Assembly (NCBI RefSeq): GCF_025717675.1
Contig: NZ_JAJIRT010000002.1
Location: 434,001 to 498,000, forward strand
DNA: 64,000 nt
From: Paucibacter sp. DJ2R-2
GTDB taxonomy: Bacteria > Pseudomonadota > Gammaproteobacteria > Burkholderiales > Burkholderiaceae_C
Direction of reading: 5' to 3'
Part shown: positions 24,814 to 34,375 of the stretch, piece by piece
Position numbering within the stretch: the first letter of the stretch is position 1
Layout: the number at the start of each line of letters is the position of its first letter
Made by a program: the position numbers and the translations under genes
The notes under the pieces: model-generated
Told to the model about the DNA's origin: nothing
Database searches by the model: none
Seen by the model: only the letters and a program-made list of their open reading frames with translations

Positions 24814-27800
24814 TCAGTTGTTCTTGGGCTGCACATCGGGTGACACCAGCTCCACATTCAACAACTGGGCCTGGTTCAAGGACCCGCTGGGCGCGCTGCT
24901 GCTGCCGCGTGCCACCAGCGCCCCCTGGCGCCAGACCTCGACCATCAGCCCACCCGCTGGCACACCCGAAAGCGTGAAGCGACCTTGTGCATCGGTATTG
25001 GTCATGCCACGGTAGCTCCGCAGCGTCGAAGAAAACACACGCACCTCGGCATTGGCCAAATCAACCGCGCTCAGCGCGCTTGCGCTGACCGCCTGTCGCC
25101 CTGCGGCTGTACTGCTGCTGGCCCGCAGCTGGGCTGGCGCACTGGCGGCGAGCAAGGCTTGGCCACCTGCGGCACCATTGAGAGTCGAAGCCAGGGCCGG
25201 TGCTGCCGGCAAGACGGTGTTGACGCGATAGCCGCCCTGGGCTGTCGGCGTGAACACCAGGTAGGCCCGGTCGAGATCGAACAAGCTGGTCGAGGTGAAG
25301 TACTCGTATACCGCTGTGGCCGAGGGAATTTCCAGAATCGGCGTGGCGCTGAAGTCGACCTGCTGGAAGGGTGCCGAAGGCCCCGGGGTCAGACCGGCGA
25401 TCGAGCCTGTATTCAAGGCGGTGATGCCCTGGTAGGCGAAGACGATGCGGCCGTCGCGGAACAGCTGGATCTGCAAGGTATTGCTGCCGCCCTGGCTGTA
25501 ATGACGGGTGCGGTCGTAGGTGACGACAAAGCGGTCCGGCAGCTGGTCATTGATCCACACGCCACCGCCACCGATCAAGTCGTCGAAGAAGGCCGAGATG
25601 CGCTTGCGGTTGTTGAATGCGGAGACGTTTTCCGTGTAGGTGTTGTCCGCGGAATCAAAGGTGATGTAGCCATTGCTGCCAACAAAGGCCACCGTTTCGT
25701 TGGCACCGTAGAAGGGGAAGCTGAAGGGCAAGGTGCGTTGCGTCGAGCAGTCGTCGCAGGTGGTCCACAAGACCCCGTAGTTGCTCACGAATGCAGCCTC
25801 AATCAAGGTGATGGTGCCAACATCGGTCGTGCCCGCAACCACCGCGGCGGTCGTCGCTGATGAACCGTGTCGCGGCAGTCCGCCGCTGGGCGTGTACTCT
25901 GCCTGCACCACCAGATCACCCAGCACCGTGGGTACACCGATGATTTGGAAACGTCCATCAGCATCGCTGGTCCCCGAGCGACCGCCGGGCGCCGTCAGCT
26001 GTACACCCTGCACAGCCCGCCCCTGAGAATCCAGGACCTGACCGATCACACGCGTCAGTGGGTCCGGCGCCACCTGCACCTGGACGACCGGCGCGCTGCC
26101 TTCGTTGCCGCCGAGATCGCCGGCCACAGCGCCCAAACTCAGGCTGTTGACGCCGACCGGTACTGTCAGCGTGTATTGATAGGGCGCGCTGGTGCTGGTG
26201 AAGACGGTCTGGTCGTCAACGGTGAAGCGCACCGCCGTGACCGTGATGTCATCCTGGGCGTCGACCGACACAGTCAGAGGCGCACCTTCGTAAACCAAGC
26301 TGCCTGCAGCGGGCGAGGTGATGGCGGCCGTGGGCGGCACCCCGGCCAGGTCCACGCGCGGCTGGTACTGGCCGATGTAGAGACGGCTGTCCCCGCTGCT
26401 GCCGCCGCGCGAAAGACCACCACGATCACCGACCAGGTAGATGAAGCTGTCGTCCACGGCTATGCCCATGCCGTTGTCATCGCGCGCGGTGAAATTCAGG
26501 ATGGCACGCGGCTGCAGGGTCTGGGGATTGGTGATGTCGACGATGGGCACGCCGTTGACAAAGAAGACATCGGCGCCGAGCGCGAAGTTGCCCGACAGCA
26601 CGACGTTGTTCAGGAGTCCGCCCAAATTTTGCTGGGTCCGGGAGAGCAGCACTGGCGCGGCCAGATTGCTGATGTCCACCGAAGTCATGCTGTTGGCATA
26701 GTCGGCCACAAAAGCGGCATTGCCACGCAAAGCGACGCCGCGGGCGTCGCCTGTGGCCACGGTGCCGCGCAAGACCGGTGCGGAGAGATTGCTCACATCC
26801 ACAAGCTTGAGTCCGGCACCACCGGCAGCCACAGCAGCCAGATTGCGGGTCGGGTCCAGCTCCAGGTTCCAGGCGGTACCGCCCAAGCTGATCACGCCGG
26901 CCTGAATCATGGCGCCAGGATTGGCCACGCTGATGATGTACAGGCTGCTGCCAGCGGCCACATAGGCGGTGGTGCCTCGCACCTTGACGCCCATGGCATT
27001 GCCCACGCCTGCGAACGTACCCAGAAGCCGCGGCGCAGTGGGCTGCGAAACATTGACCACCTTCAGACCCGCTGAAGTGGCGAGGTAGGCAATATTGCCT
27101 GCCAAGGTCACGTCGTTGGCTGTGGCGCCAAGATTCAGTGCCGCCACCACGCTGGGGCTGCGGCGGTCGACACTCAGATTCACCACCTGCAGGCCGGTGG
27201 ATCCCGCAGCCACAAAGGCATATTCACGGTTCACCGCCACACCGTTGGCATAGCCGGGAATCGCCACAAAGGACAGCTGTGTCGGTGCGAAGTCTTGCAC
27301 CACTCCGCTGACCTGGAAGCTCTTGCCATTGTTGCTGACCGTGATCGTGCAGGTGCCGGCCTGGCTGGCAAACACCCGCCCATCGGGCGAACCAAAATTG
27401 CAGCTGGCCAGATTGCTGCTGGCATACGTGGTCTGGCGTTGGGCGCTGGTCAGGTTGATGTCATAGCCATCGATCATGGTGCCGATCACTGTCAGCTGCA
27501 CGCTGGCCGTGCCGGTGATGGAGTTGACCACCAAGGTGAAGTTGCCGGGTGTCACACGCAGGCTGCGCAGCGCTGCTGCCAGGTTGTAGCTGGCGGGATT
27601 GGTGGGGTCGCTGCCGGTCGCCAGCTCGACACCGTCGCGGACGCCGTCGCCGTCGCTGTCCGCCACCAAGGGATTGGTGCAGAAGCCGCGCGTGCACTTG
27701 AGTTCATCACCGTCGGAAATGCCATCGCCGTCGCTGTCCGGATTGCGCGCATCGGTGCCGGCGCGAAACTCCTCGAGCGCATTCAGGCCGTCGTGGTCGA

Positions 27801-28503
27801 GGTCCAGCAAGGCATCGGCCGGGCTGTTGGGGTCCATGCCCAGGCGCAACTCCTCGTCATCAGGAATCCCGTCGCCGTCGCTGTCGGCCCCGGTGAAGGC
27901 CACGCGCAGCTGCAGCAGGCCTTGCGAGCCTTCGTTGCTGGCTTGTACGACCACAACACCGCTGCGTACGGCCGTCACCAGGCCCTCGGGACTGACCGTT
28001 GCAATGGCGGGATTGCTGACGGCATAGCGTGTGCCGCTGCTGGCCGAGCTGATGTCGTTCGAGTCGCTGCTGTTGGGATAGGTGGCCATCACGCGCAGCT
28101 GCGTGGTCGCGCCCACATTGGGCAAGGTCTGAACGGCCGCCGTCACCTGCACCGATGTCGGGATGGGCGTGGTGGGGCCGAGCGTGATGGGCGGCAGGTT
28201 GATGGAGCCATTGGCCGGGATGGTGAAGGATGCCGACTCGCCGTAGGTCGTGGTGCCGCCATTCACGCAGGTGGCGCGCGCCCTCACCGTACCGAAGTTG
28301 GCAGGAATATTGGGCAGCACCCAGGTGCCGTCGGCCTTGGCCTGCACATTGCGATTGAGGACACTGACGGTGCAGCCCTCATTGAGGCCGGTCGGAGGCG
28401 GGGTTTGACTGTTTGCAATCAGCGGCTGCAAACCCAGAGTCACCAGGCCGAGACCGGACCAGCACAAGACACGGAGATTTCTCTTCAGTGATTTCATGAT
28501 CAT
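24814..28503 (-). CDS. giant exported protein with calcium-type repeats, LVIVD-like repeats and Ig-like domains
   Basis: A 1229-aa secreted protein of unknown function. A Sec signal peptide follows the start (ATG 28503 or 28497). Domain order: Ig-like segments (about 90-200); four thrombospondin-3/EF-like repeats (DSDGDGIPDDEE, DLDHDGLNALEE, DSDGDGISDGDE, DSDGDGVRDGVE; 203-296); LVIVD-type beta-propeller-like repeats such as GLKVVNVSQPTAPRLLGTF (410-710); an Ig-like domain (about 725-810); a carboxypeptidase-regulatory-like domain (818-860); a nidogen-like region with VGSNGYITFDS (910-1060); and a second regulatory-like domain (1150-1195). It is probably a calcium-stabilised surface or matrix protein, and lies 36 bp downstream of the 376-aa gene. 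Confidence 0.88.
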   Translation of the reverse strand: MIMKSLKRNLRVLCWSGLGLVTLGLQPLIANSQTPPPTGLNEGCTVSVLNRNVQAKADGTWVLPNIPANFGTVRARATCVNGGTTTYGESASFTIPANGSINLPPITLGPTTPIPTSVQVTAAVQTLPNVGATTQLRVMATYPNSSDSNDISSASSGTRYAVSNPAIATVSPEGLVTAVRSGVVVVQASNEGSQGLLQLRVAFTGADSDGDGIPDDEELRLGMDPNSPADALLDLDHDGLNALEEFRAGTDARNPDSDGDGISDGDELKCTRGFCTNPLVADSDGDGVRDGVELATGSDPTNPASYNLAAALRSLRVTPGNFTLVVNSITGTASVQLTVIGTMIDGYDINLTSAQRQTTYASSNLASCNFGSPDGRVFASQAGTCTITVSNNGKSFQVSGVVQDFAPTQLSFVAIPGYANGVAVNREYAFVAAGSTGLQVVNLSVDRRSPSVVAALNLGATANDVTLAGNIAYLATSAGLKVVNVSQPTAPRLLGTFAGVGNAMGVKVRGTTAYVAAGSSLYIISVANPGAMIQAGVISLGGTAWNLELDPTRNLAAVAAGGAGLKLVDVSNLSAPVLRGTVATGDARGVALRGNAAFVADYANSMTSVDISNLAAPVLLSRTQQNLGGLLNNVVLSGNFALGADVFFVNGVPIVDITNPQTLQPRAILNFTARDDNGMGIAVDDSFIYLVGDRGGLSRGGSSGDSRLYIGQYQPRVDLAGVPPTAAITSPAAGSLVYEGAPLTVSVDAQDDITVTAVRFTVDDQTVFTSTSAPYQYTLTVPVGVNSLSLGAVAGDLGGNEGSAPVVQVQVAPDPLTRVIGQVLDSQGRAVQGVQLTAPGGRSGTSDADGRFQIIGVPTVLGDLVVQAEYTPSGGLPRHGSSATTAAVVAGTTDVGTITLIEAAFVSNYGVLWTTCDDCSTQRTLPFSFPFYGANETVAFVGSNGYITFDSADNTYTENVSAFNNRKRISAFFDDLIGGGGVWINDQLPDRFVVTYDRTRHYSQGGSNTLQIQLFRDGRIVFAYQGITALNTGSIAGLTPGPSAPFQQVDFSATPILEIPSATAVYEYFTSTSLFDLDRAYLVFTPTAQGGYRVNTVLPAAPALASTLNGAAGGQALLAASAPAQLRASSSTAAGRQAVSASALSAVDLANAEVRVFSSTLRSYRGMTNTDAQGRFTLSGVPAGGLMVEVWRQGALVARGSSSAPSGSLNQAQLLNVELVSPDVQPKNN

Positions 28504-28539
28504 CCCGACAGTCAAAACCAACGTTTCTTTGCAAACAGC

Positions 28540-29670
28540 CTAGAGGCCAGGCTTTTTTTCGAAATGTGCGAACGGATGCTCATCTGCCGCCGCCATGGCC
28601 AACTCCTTGCGCTCGAAGAGCCGGGTGGATGCATTGACCAAGCCGACATTGACGAGACGCCAGCCATCACGTTCCTTGGAGAAGAACATGCTGTTGACAC
28701 CCCCGCCGTCGCGCTGCACATAGGCAACTGCCACCGGCCCCAGATCCCAGACAAAGCGCAATGACAGCTGACTTAGGCCTTTCAGAAAGGCCTGGCCGTC
28801 CGGGCTGTCGCGGTAGGACTGCATACGCGCCCAGGAGGCTTCGCTGACAAAGGGGCGCAGCAGCTCGAACTTCCCTTGCTGGCCGGACTGGGTCATGCGC
28901 GCGATCAGCGCACCCACCTCTTCATTCACGCCCGGCTTCTTGGCAGTCAGCGCCGATGCGCCCTGCATGTGCAAAGCACTCACCGCATCGCTGGGGCTGG
29001 CGCCCAAGCTCAGCTTGTAGGGCAGGCTGTTCAGGGTCGCAGCCGAGCACAGCTGGGCTTGCTGCGCCTGGCCGGGGCCGACCGAAGACAGGTACCACTG
29101 CTGAATCAGCTGCGAAGGAATGCTCATGGGCCGCTGGGGCAAAAAGCCCAATTGGCCATCGGGCCTGCGCTTGAATGCGAAGGCCGCGGCAAAGGGCTTG
29201 CCACCGCCAGCGGGCTGCAACTCGACCCAGACCATCTGGACATCGTCAAACTCGAAGGCATAGGTCAGGCGCAAGGGTTTCAAGGCCTTGAACTGCGAGC
29301 GGTAGGCGTCCACCTGCGACTGCACGCCCGCCGCAGAACCTCCCGGCTCGTCGCTGGCCAACAAGCCGTTGAGGGCGCTTTTGTCATCGGACTGCAAGGC
29401 ACTCAGCACTTTGTAGACCGCCAACTCCAGCCCCTTGGACGTGGGGCCAGGCAAGGCCGCGCTGCGGTATTCCTTGCCACGCACACCGAGGCAGGCTGCC
29501 GTCACAAGCTCCTTGGACTCGACGCGAAACAGCAAAGGCAAGCCCAGCTGCCCGAAGTCCTGCGCGGAGGCCATCGGTGCCGCTGCGGCCGCCCCGAGCA
29601 GCAGCGCCAGCAGGCGCGTGGCCCTGGCGAAGTTCAAACGCTTGCTATCAGTACGCACACTTGGCCTCAC
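28540..29670 (-). CDS. exported protein of unknown function between two giant exoproteins
   Basis: A 376-aa protein with a Sec signal (LLALLLGAAAAAPMASA, cleavage near residue 36). I recognise no family. The mature part is alpha/beta with two similar halves that each may form a SnoaL/NTF2-like fold (FEFDDVQMVWVELQPAGGG and LRFVWDLGPVAVAYVQRDGG), which is a guess from pattern. Its start overlaps the end of the 1210-aa gene by 23 bp, and 36 bp separate it from the next giant gene, so the three are tightly coupled. It may be a dedicated partner, chaperone or processing factor for the giant proteins. Confidence 0.78.
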   Translation of the reverse strand: MRPSVRTDSKRLNFARATRLLALLLGAAAAAPMASAQDFGQLGLPLLFRVESKELVTAACLGVRGKEYRSAALPGPTSKGLELAVYKVLSALQSDDKSALNGLLASDEPGGSAAGVQSQVDAYRSQFKALKPLRLTYAFEFDDVQMVWVELQPAGGGKPFAAAFAFKRRPDGQLGFLPQRPMSIPSQLIQQWYLSSVGPGQAQQAQLCSAATLNSLPYKLSLGASPSDAVSALHMQGASALTAKKPGVNEEVGALIARMTQSGQQGKFELLRPFVSEASWARMQSYRDSPDGQAFLKGLSQLSLRFVWDLGPVAVAYVQRDGGGVNSMFFSKERDGWRLVNVGLVNASTRLFERKELAMAAADEHPFAHFEKKPGL

Positions 29671-32600
29671 TGAAGCTGACCGTGCAGCTCAAGAAGTCTT
29701 GCGAATATTCAAAGGTGCTGGACGACCCGTCGATGTCGTAACCGACCGAGAACTTGCCATTCACCTTGAACCCGACCGGGTCGAAGGTCATCAGGCCGCC
29801 ATCCAGGCCACTGCTGCACTTGGGCTGGTTGTAGGTCACCTTCGAGATGTGAATGGGCCAAGAGGCGCCGCCACTGAAGCTGGCACTGGCCTTGAACGTG
29901 GTCTTCTCGCAGCCGAGGATGCAATCGACGGAGAAGGATCCGCTGCCCGCGATCTTGGCCGTGATACTCGGCGTGATGCTGGTGTCCAGGCCGGCAAAGA
30001 TGCAGCCAGAGCGGTCGGCAGCGTCGTCGGAGCAACCATCCTTGCGGTAGCCGAGCTCACCGGCGATGCTGGCCGTACCGCCGATGAAGACGCCACCGTT
30101 GAGCTTGGCCTTGATCTCCACGGACGCCACACCGATGTTCACCGGACCGCTGGCCCAGTCGACAAACGGCGGGCCCGGTGGCGGCCAGATGCGCCCCTCG
30201 ATGCTCAGGCTGCCGAAGTTGCCGGCCATCTTGGCGCTGCTCTTCTTCGACACGCCAGTGGTCTTGCCGCAGCACTCGTTCTCCTTGATCTGCAAGGAGG
30301 CTTCCTGCATCACATTGGCCGTGATGGTGACGCTCAACTTCTCCAGCGCCTTGAAGCCGTCGTTGAACTTCTTGGTCACATCGTTGGGGAAGCCCAGCTT
30401 CTGCGTGTAACTGGTTTCCGTGGTGTTGATCTTGATGTCAGAGAAATCACCGTTCTTGCAGACCTTGCACTTGTCATCGGGCTTCGGGCTTCCGTTCTGC
30501 CCGGCATCCGCGACACAACTGGCGCCTTCGCATTTCTTGCAGGTCGGGCAGGTACCGGCCGAGCCTGAACTGTTGGGGTTGCCGCCGCAGTGCCAGCCCG
30601 CCTTGATCACACCCGCGCCGACATCGGAGGTGATGGAGGAGCCATCCGGGCTGACCGTGGCAGAGCCGATGGCCACAAAGCTGGCGAGATCGTGGTCGTA
30701 GGAGTACATCTCGGTCACGGCGCGTGGTGCCAAGCCGTCGACGTTGGGAATGGTCATGCGCGCCGGCGGATTGAAATGGGTGCCGACCGGCTGGATGGTC
30801 ACGACAAAGCGCGGCTGCTGACCAAAGCCCGGCGACATCGGCACCTTGTCCATATTGACCGGCGTGACGAACACGCAGCCGCTGCGCGAGCCACCCGGGA
30901 AGGTGGCCGAGCCGGGTGCAATCTGCAGGGCAAAGCCGGGCGCCTCGGGAATGGTCAGGGTGCCGCCGGTGGTTTCGTTGACGCAGACACGGTTGCTGGG
31001 ATTCAACTCCGGCAGATAGATCGGCATACCCAGAACATTGTTCTGACCGGGTACGGTGATCATGTCGAAATCCAGGGTCGGCCAGAGACCTGGGCGCGCA
31101 GCCGTGCCGCCGTCCACCATCAGCTTGAAGATGCCGACCGGAACCGGTTGCATCAGGAACTGGCCTTGCGCATCGGTGCGCACGGCCGTCGCCATTTCCT
31201 GGGGAATGTTGCTGGCGTTGCCCTGGGTGATTTGCAGCAGACGCAAAGTGGCGCCAGGAATCGGCTGGTTGCTGTTGTCCAGAACCACGCCGGAGATGCG
31301 GGTCTCGCTCGCCGGGCCGGGCACCAAGCCGGTCGCAGCAAAGGCCGCGGCGTAGCCTGGATTGCCGGCAAAGCTGAGCTCGACCACATTGTTGTTGACG
31401 CCCGGATTGGGACCCAAGGCCAGGGTGGCCGCCACCCGGCCGTCACCGTCACTGGTGGTCTGGAAACGCGTGGCACCATCGGGGCCGAAGCTGCCATGGC
31501 CGTCCTTGACCTCGAAGGTCACTGGCACATTGGCCAAGCGGTTGTTCTTGGCATCGGTGACGATGGCGATGAAGGGCAGCGGCAGCGCTTGACCGACCAC
31601 GCCCGTCTGGTTGTTCCCGGAATCCACGACCACCAGATTGGCGGCACCGGGCAAGCCACTGGCCGAGAAGTCGGCGGTGGTGCTGACTCCTGCCGCACTC
31701 GCTTCCACGAGGTTGTTGCCCGCGCCAGAGCGGCTGCCAAGCTGAAGGAAAACGCGCGCCTGGCCCTGAGCGTCGGTGTTGACGGCCACGGCGCTGAGGC
31801 CAGTGCCGGCATTGCCGCTGGGGCTGACCAGCCCGTCTTGTGCAATCACGCGGAACACGACGGGCTTGCCCGCCATGCCCTGACCCTGGCTGTTGACCAG
31901 CTTGACCACCAAGGGAGCCGGCAATTGGCTGCCGACGCGGGCCGACTGGTCGTTGCCGGAAAGCACCGTCAGGCCGGCCTGAGCACCGGAGATGCGCTGC
32001 ACAGTGGACGTGATGGTGGTCCGGTTGCCGGCGCGATCGGTCGCCACCGCCTGGATCTGGTTGCTGCCCAGGCTCAGCGGCACATTGCGCGCCACAAAGC
32101 TGCGGTTCATGACTTCCGCCGCCACGCCATTGACCGTCACCGTGGCCTGCTGCGGGTTGACCGTCCCCACAACGATGTCGTTGACCATGCCGGTCACTGT
32201 GGCGGTCGCCGCAGCGGTGCTGCCATTGCGCGCGGGTGAATAGATCTCGACACGGGGCGCGGTCGTGTCCAGGGTCACCTGGATGGAGGCCGAGGTGGTG
32301 CTGCCATTGCTGTTGGCGGCCACTGCCGTCACCGTGTTGGGACCTTCATTCAGGGGCACAGAGGCTGAAAACTGCTTGCCGCTCAGCGGCACCAGAATGC
32401 CATTGACCTTGACCTGAGCCGCACCATCACCGACCGATCCAACCAAGGTGATGACCGGCGTATTCAGATACGCGCCATTGGCTGGAGAACTGATGCTGAC
32501 GCCGCTGGCCGTGCCATTGACAGCCACAGTGAAAGGCTCGGAATACACCGTTTGGCCATAGCCCTGGAAGGCGGCCGCGACTCGGTAGCGCAGCAGGCCC

Positions 32601-33280
32601 GGCGTATTCTCCAGCACCGTGGTGCGCAAGCTGAAGGTCTGATCGCCCGCTTGGCTGTCGCCGTCGCGCCCCTCGTCATTGAGGATGCCCAGCGTTCCGA
32701 TCACCTGGTTGGATGCATTGACCTTCTGCAAGATCACCGAGCCGGCAATAACGCGCGGGTCATTGATCCTTGCGCTCACCAAGGCGCCCATGGCCGTGCC
32801 GACAGTGCTCACCGCTGGGCTGATCAGGGCCCCGGTGACGGTCGGCGTGGCTTGCGCGCTTTCCACCGTCACAGGCAAAAGCGCCGACAAGGTGCGCTTG
32901 ATTTCCCGCTTGTAGCCGGCCGAGACCTGAAGATTGACCACACCCGCCGTCGCCTCCTGAAGACTGACGCGCAAGCTGTAAACCTGATCTCCGGCGACAG
33001 CATCGCCCTGCAGGCCATCGTCGCGCAGGGCCCCCAAGATCTGGTTGTTGCCGTCGGCCTTGATCCGCGCCAAGCTGGCACTTCCGGCGATGTAGTTGGG
33101 GTCAGTGATGCTGACCGTGACCAGCACCGGCGTGGCGACGCCCACCGTGATCTTGTTCGGCGCCAAGGCCGGTGGCCCCATGGTCCCGGCCTGCGCAGGC
33201 CCCCAGGCCATCAGGCAGCTCAAGAGCAGCGCACCGGCGGTACCCAGGCCCACCGCACGCTTTTTCATGATTCGGATCAT
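29648..33280 (-). CDS. giant exported Ig-domain protein with Cys-rich C-terminal segment
   Basis: A 1210-aa secreted protein of unknown function. The ATG at 33280 has GGAGG 6 bases upstream; a Sec signal ends at PAQAG. Domains: two tandem homologous repeats (about 30-120 and 140-235; compare GALRDDGLQGDAVAGDQVYS with GILNDEGRDGDSQAGDQTFS), Ig-like segments (240-430), two Big_1-like domains (430-650) and a carboxypeptidase-regulatory-like domain (from 660). A Cys-rich knob follows (CPTCKKCEGASC, then DDKCKVCKNG; about 895-945), and a C-terminal region contains six to eight further cysteines and ends SFSEAKCAY. It is probably disulfide-stabilised and surface exposed, and is second in the exported-protein operon. 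Confidence 0.88.
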   Translation of the reverse strand: MIRIMKKRAVGLGTAGALLLSCLMAWGPAQAGTMGPPALAPNKITVGVATPVLVTVSITDPNYIAGSASLARIKADGNNQILGALRDDGLQGDAVAGDQVYSLRVSLQEATAGVVNLQVSAGYKREIKRTLSALLPVTVESAQATPTVTGALISPAVSTVGTAMGALVSARINDPRVIAGSVILQKVNASNQVIGTLGILNDEGRDGDSQAGDQTFSLRTTVLENTPGLLRYRVAAAFQGYGQTVYSEPFTVAVNGTASGVSISSPANGAYLNTPVITLVGSVGDGAAQVKVNGILVPLSGKQFSASVPLNEGPNTVTAVAANSNGSTTSASIQVTLDTTAPRVEIYSPARNGSTAAATATVTGMVNDIVVGTVNPQQATVTVNGVAAEVMNRSFVARNVPLSLGSNQIQAVATDRAGNRTTITSTVQRISGAQAGLTVLSGNDQSARVGSQLPAPLVVKLVNSQGQGMAGKPVVFRVIAQDGLVSPSGNAGTGLSAVAVNTDAQGQARVFLQLGSRSGAGNNLVEASAAGVSTTADFSASGLPGAANLVVVDSGNNQTGVVGQALPLPFIAIVTDAKNNRLANVPVTFEVKDGHGSFGPDGATRFQTTSDGDGRVAATLALGPNPGVNNNVVELSFAGNPGYAAAFAATGLVPGPASETRISGVVLDNSNQPIPGATLRLLQITQGNASNIPQEMATAVRTDAQGQFLMQPVPVGIFKLMVDGGTAARPGLWPTLDFDMITVPGQNNVLGMPIYLPELNPSNRVCVNETTGGTLTIPEAPGFALQIAPGSATFPGGSRSGCVFVTPVNMDKVPMSPGFGQQPRFVVTIQPVGTHFNPPARMTIPNVDGLAPRAVTEMYSYDHDLASFVAIGSATVSPDGSSITSDVGAGVIKAGWHCGGNPNSSGSAGTCPTCKKCEGASCVADAGQNGSPKPDDKCKVCKNGDFSDIKINTTETSYTQKLGFPNDVTKKFNDGFKALEKLSVTITANVMQEASLQIKENECCGKTTGVSKKSSAKMAGNFGSLSIEGRIWPPPGPPFVDWASGPVNIGVASVEIKAKLNGGVFIGGTASIAGELGYRKDGCSDDAADRSGCIFAGLDTSITPSITAKIAGSGSFSVDCILGCEKTTFKASASFSGGASWPIHISKVTYNQPKCSSGLDGGLMTFDPVGFKVNGKFSVGYDIDGSSSTFEYSQDFLSCTVSFSEAKCAY

Positions 33281-33369
33281 TCTTGCCTCCCCGGTTGGAC
33301 CGGAACACGGCTGCACACGACTGCAAGCTCAATCAAGCCGCATTCGGTGCAAAACCAGCAATTAATCAG

Positions 33370-33993
33370 TTACCTAAACAGACCAGAAAAATGGCGCCGC
33401 CGCGCCACAGCAGCCGCCAGCAAGGCCAGGGCCACCAACGCCCAGCTCTGCGGCTCGGGGACTGAACGACTGAATTCGACGGTCAGGTCGTCCATGACCA
33501 TGGAACTGCCCAAGCTGCCCCCCTGGATGACCACACGCGCAATCCGACCGGCCGAATCGGAGAAGCTCACAAATTCATTGTTCAAGCTTCCGACATCGCC
33601 GCTGAGCAGCAGATTCGAAGAGAACAGGCTGTGCACCGAACCCAACAGGCCACCGCCAGCGTCGTAGGCAAAAAAGCTGAGCTTTTCGAAATAGGTGAAA
33701 TAGGCGCCGACACTGAACACCGGTTGCGCAAACAGGATTTCAAGTGCACCGCCGTCATCCAGCACCGCGGTGTCACCCGAGCGCGGCGGAAACTCATCCA
33801 CATTCAGCGATCGCCCCACCTTGAGCGCCAGGGCATTGAAAAAACTCAAACCCGACCACTGATTCGAGAGGCGGTCCTGGTCCTGAAGATCGTCAAAACC
33901 ATAGACCACAGGCGCCGCCTGGGCCGACTGCGCAAGCAAGGACAAGAGAAACAGCGACCAACCTGCAGCCCAGACGCGAACCAGCTTCTTCAT
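33370..33993 (-). CDS. PEP-CTERM sorting domain protein
   Basis: A 207-aa exported protein. The ATG at 33993 has GGAGA upstream; the signal peptide ends at AQSAQA. The C-terminus has the PEP-CTERM tripartite signal: VPEPQSWALVALALL, a hydrophobic helix, then ARRRH, which exosortase/archaeosortase-type enzymes recognise for sorting. The central part (GFDDLQDQDRLSNQW) resembles short beta-sandwich exopolysaccharide-associated proteins. It lies 89 bp upstream of the 1210-aa gene and may lead that operon. No exosortase gene is in the window. Confidence 0.88.
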   Translation of the reverse strand: MKKLVRVWAAGWSLFLLSLLAQSAQAAPVVYGFDDLQDQDRLSNQWSGLSFFNALALKVGRSLNVDEFPPRSGDTAVLDDGGALEILFAQPVFSVGAYFTYFEKLSFFAYDAGGGLLGSVHSLFSSNLLLSGDVGSLNNEFVSFSDSAGRIARVVIQGGSLGSSMVMDDLTVEFSRSVPEPQSWALVALALLAAAVARRRHFSGLFR

Positions 33994-34375
33994 GTATTTC
34001 TCCTGAGCAATCACGCGGACGCCCCATGCACCGACAGCAGCGAACGATGCACGCTTGCGGCCCCGATCCGCTTGCAGCGAGGGCCATCAGCAAGTTGAAA
34101 ACAGCCACACTCCGCAGCCGCTATCCGCACACAAGCTCACCTTAGCAGCGGCTTGTGACAGATTTTTGAGGGCGGCTCCCGCCCCCCTAATTCGAATATT
34201 CAGCGCCATCACAGGACGGTCTCGGGCGGCTAGCCCGGACGCATCACGAGGGGTGCAGAAAAGTGGGGACTGAGACGGCCGCCGTCAATGCCCTGAGGCG
34301 CGGCGAGGAGTTGAGGCCGCAGGTCAGAAGTGAGGTCTGGGATCAAGGCAGCGCAGCACGCGCCGTCAAACCATG
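33994..34375. other. 382-bp gene-free stretch
   Basis: No gene is supported here. The part near 34010-34140 is the likely promoter region of the leftward PEP-CTERM gene and its downstream operon, but I could not pick a convincing -10/-35 pair. The segment 34170-34200 is A/T-richer than its surroundings (TTCGAATATT). Open frames crossing 34230-34375 are extensions of shadow frames in the acetyltransferase gene. Confidence 0.6.
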
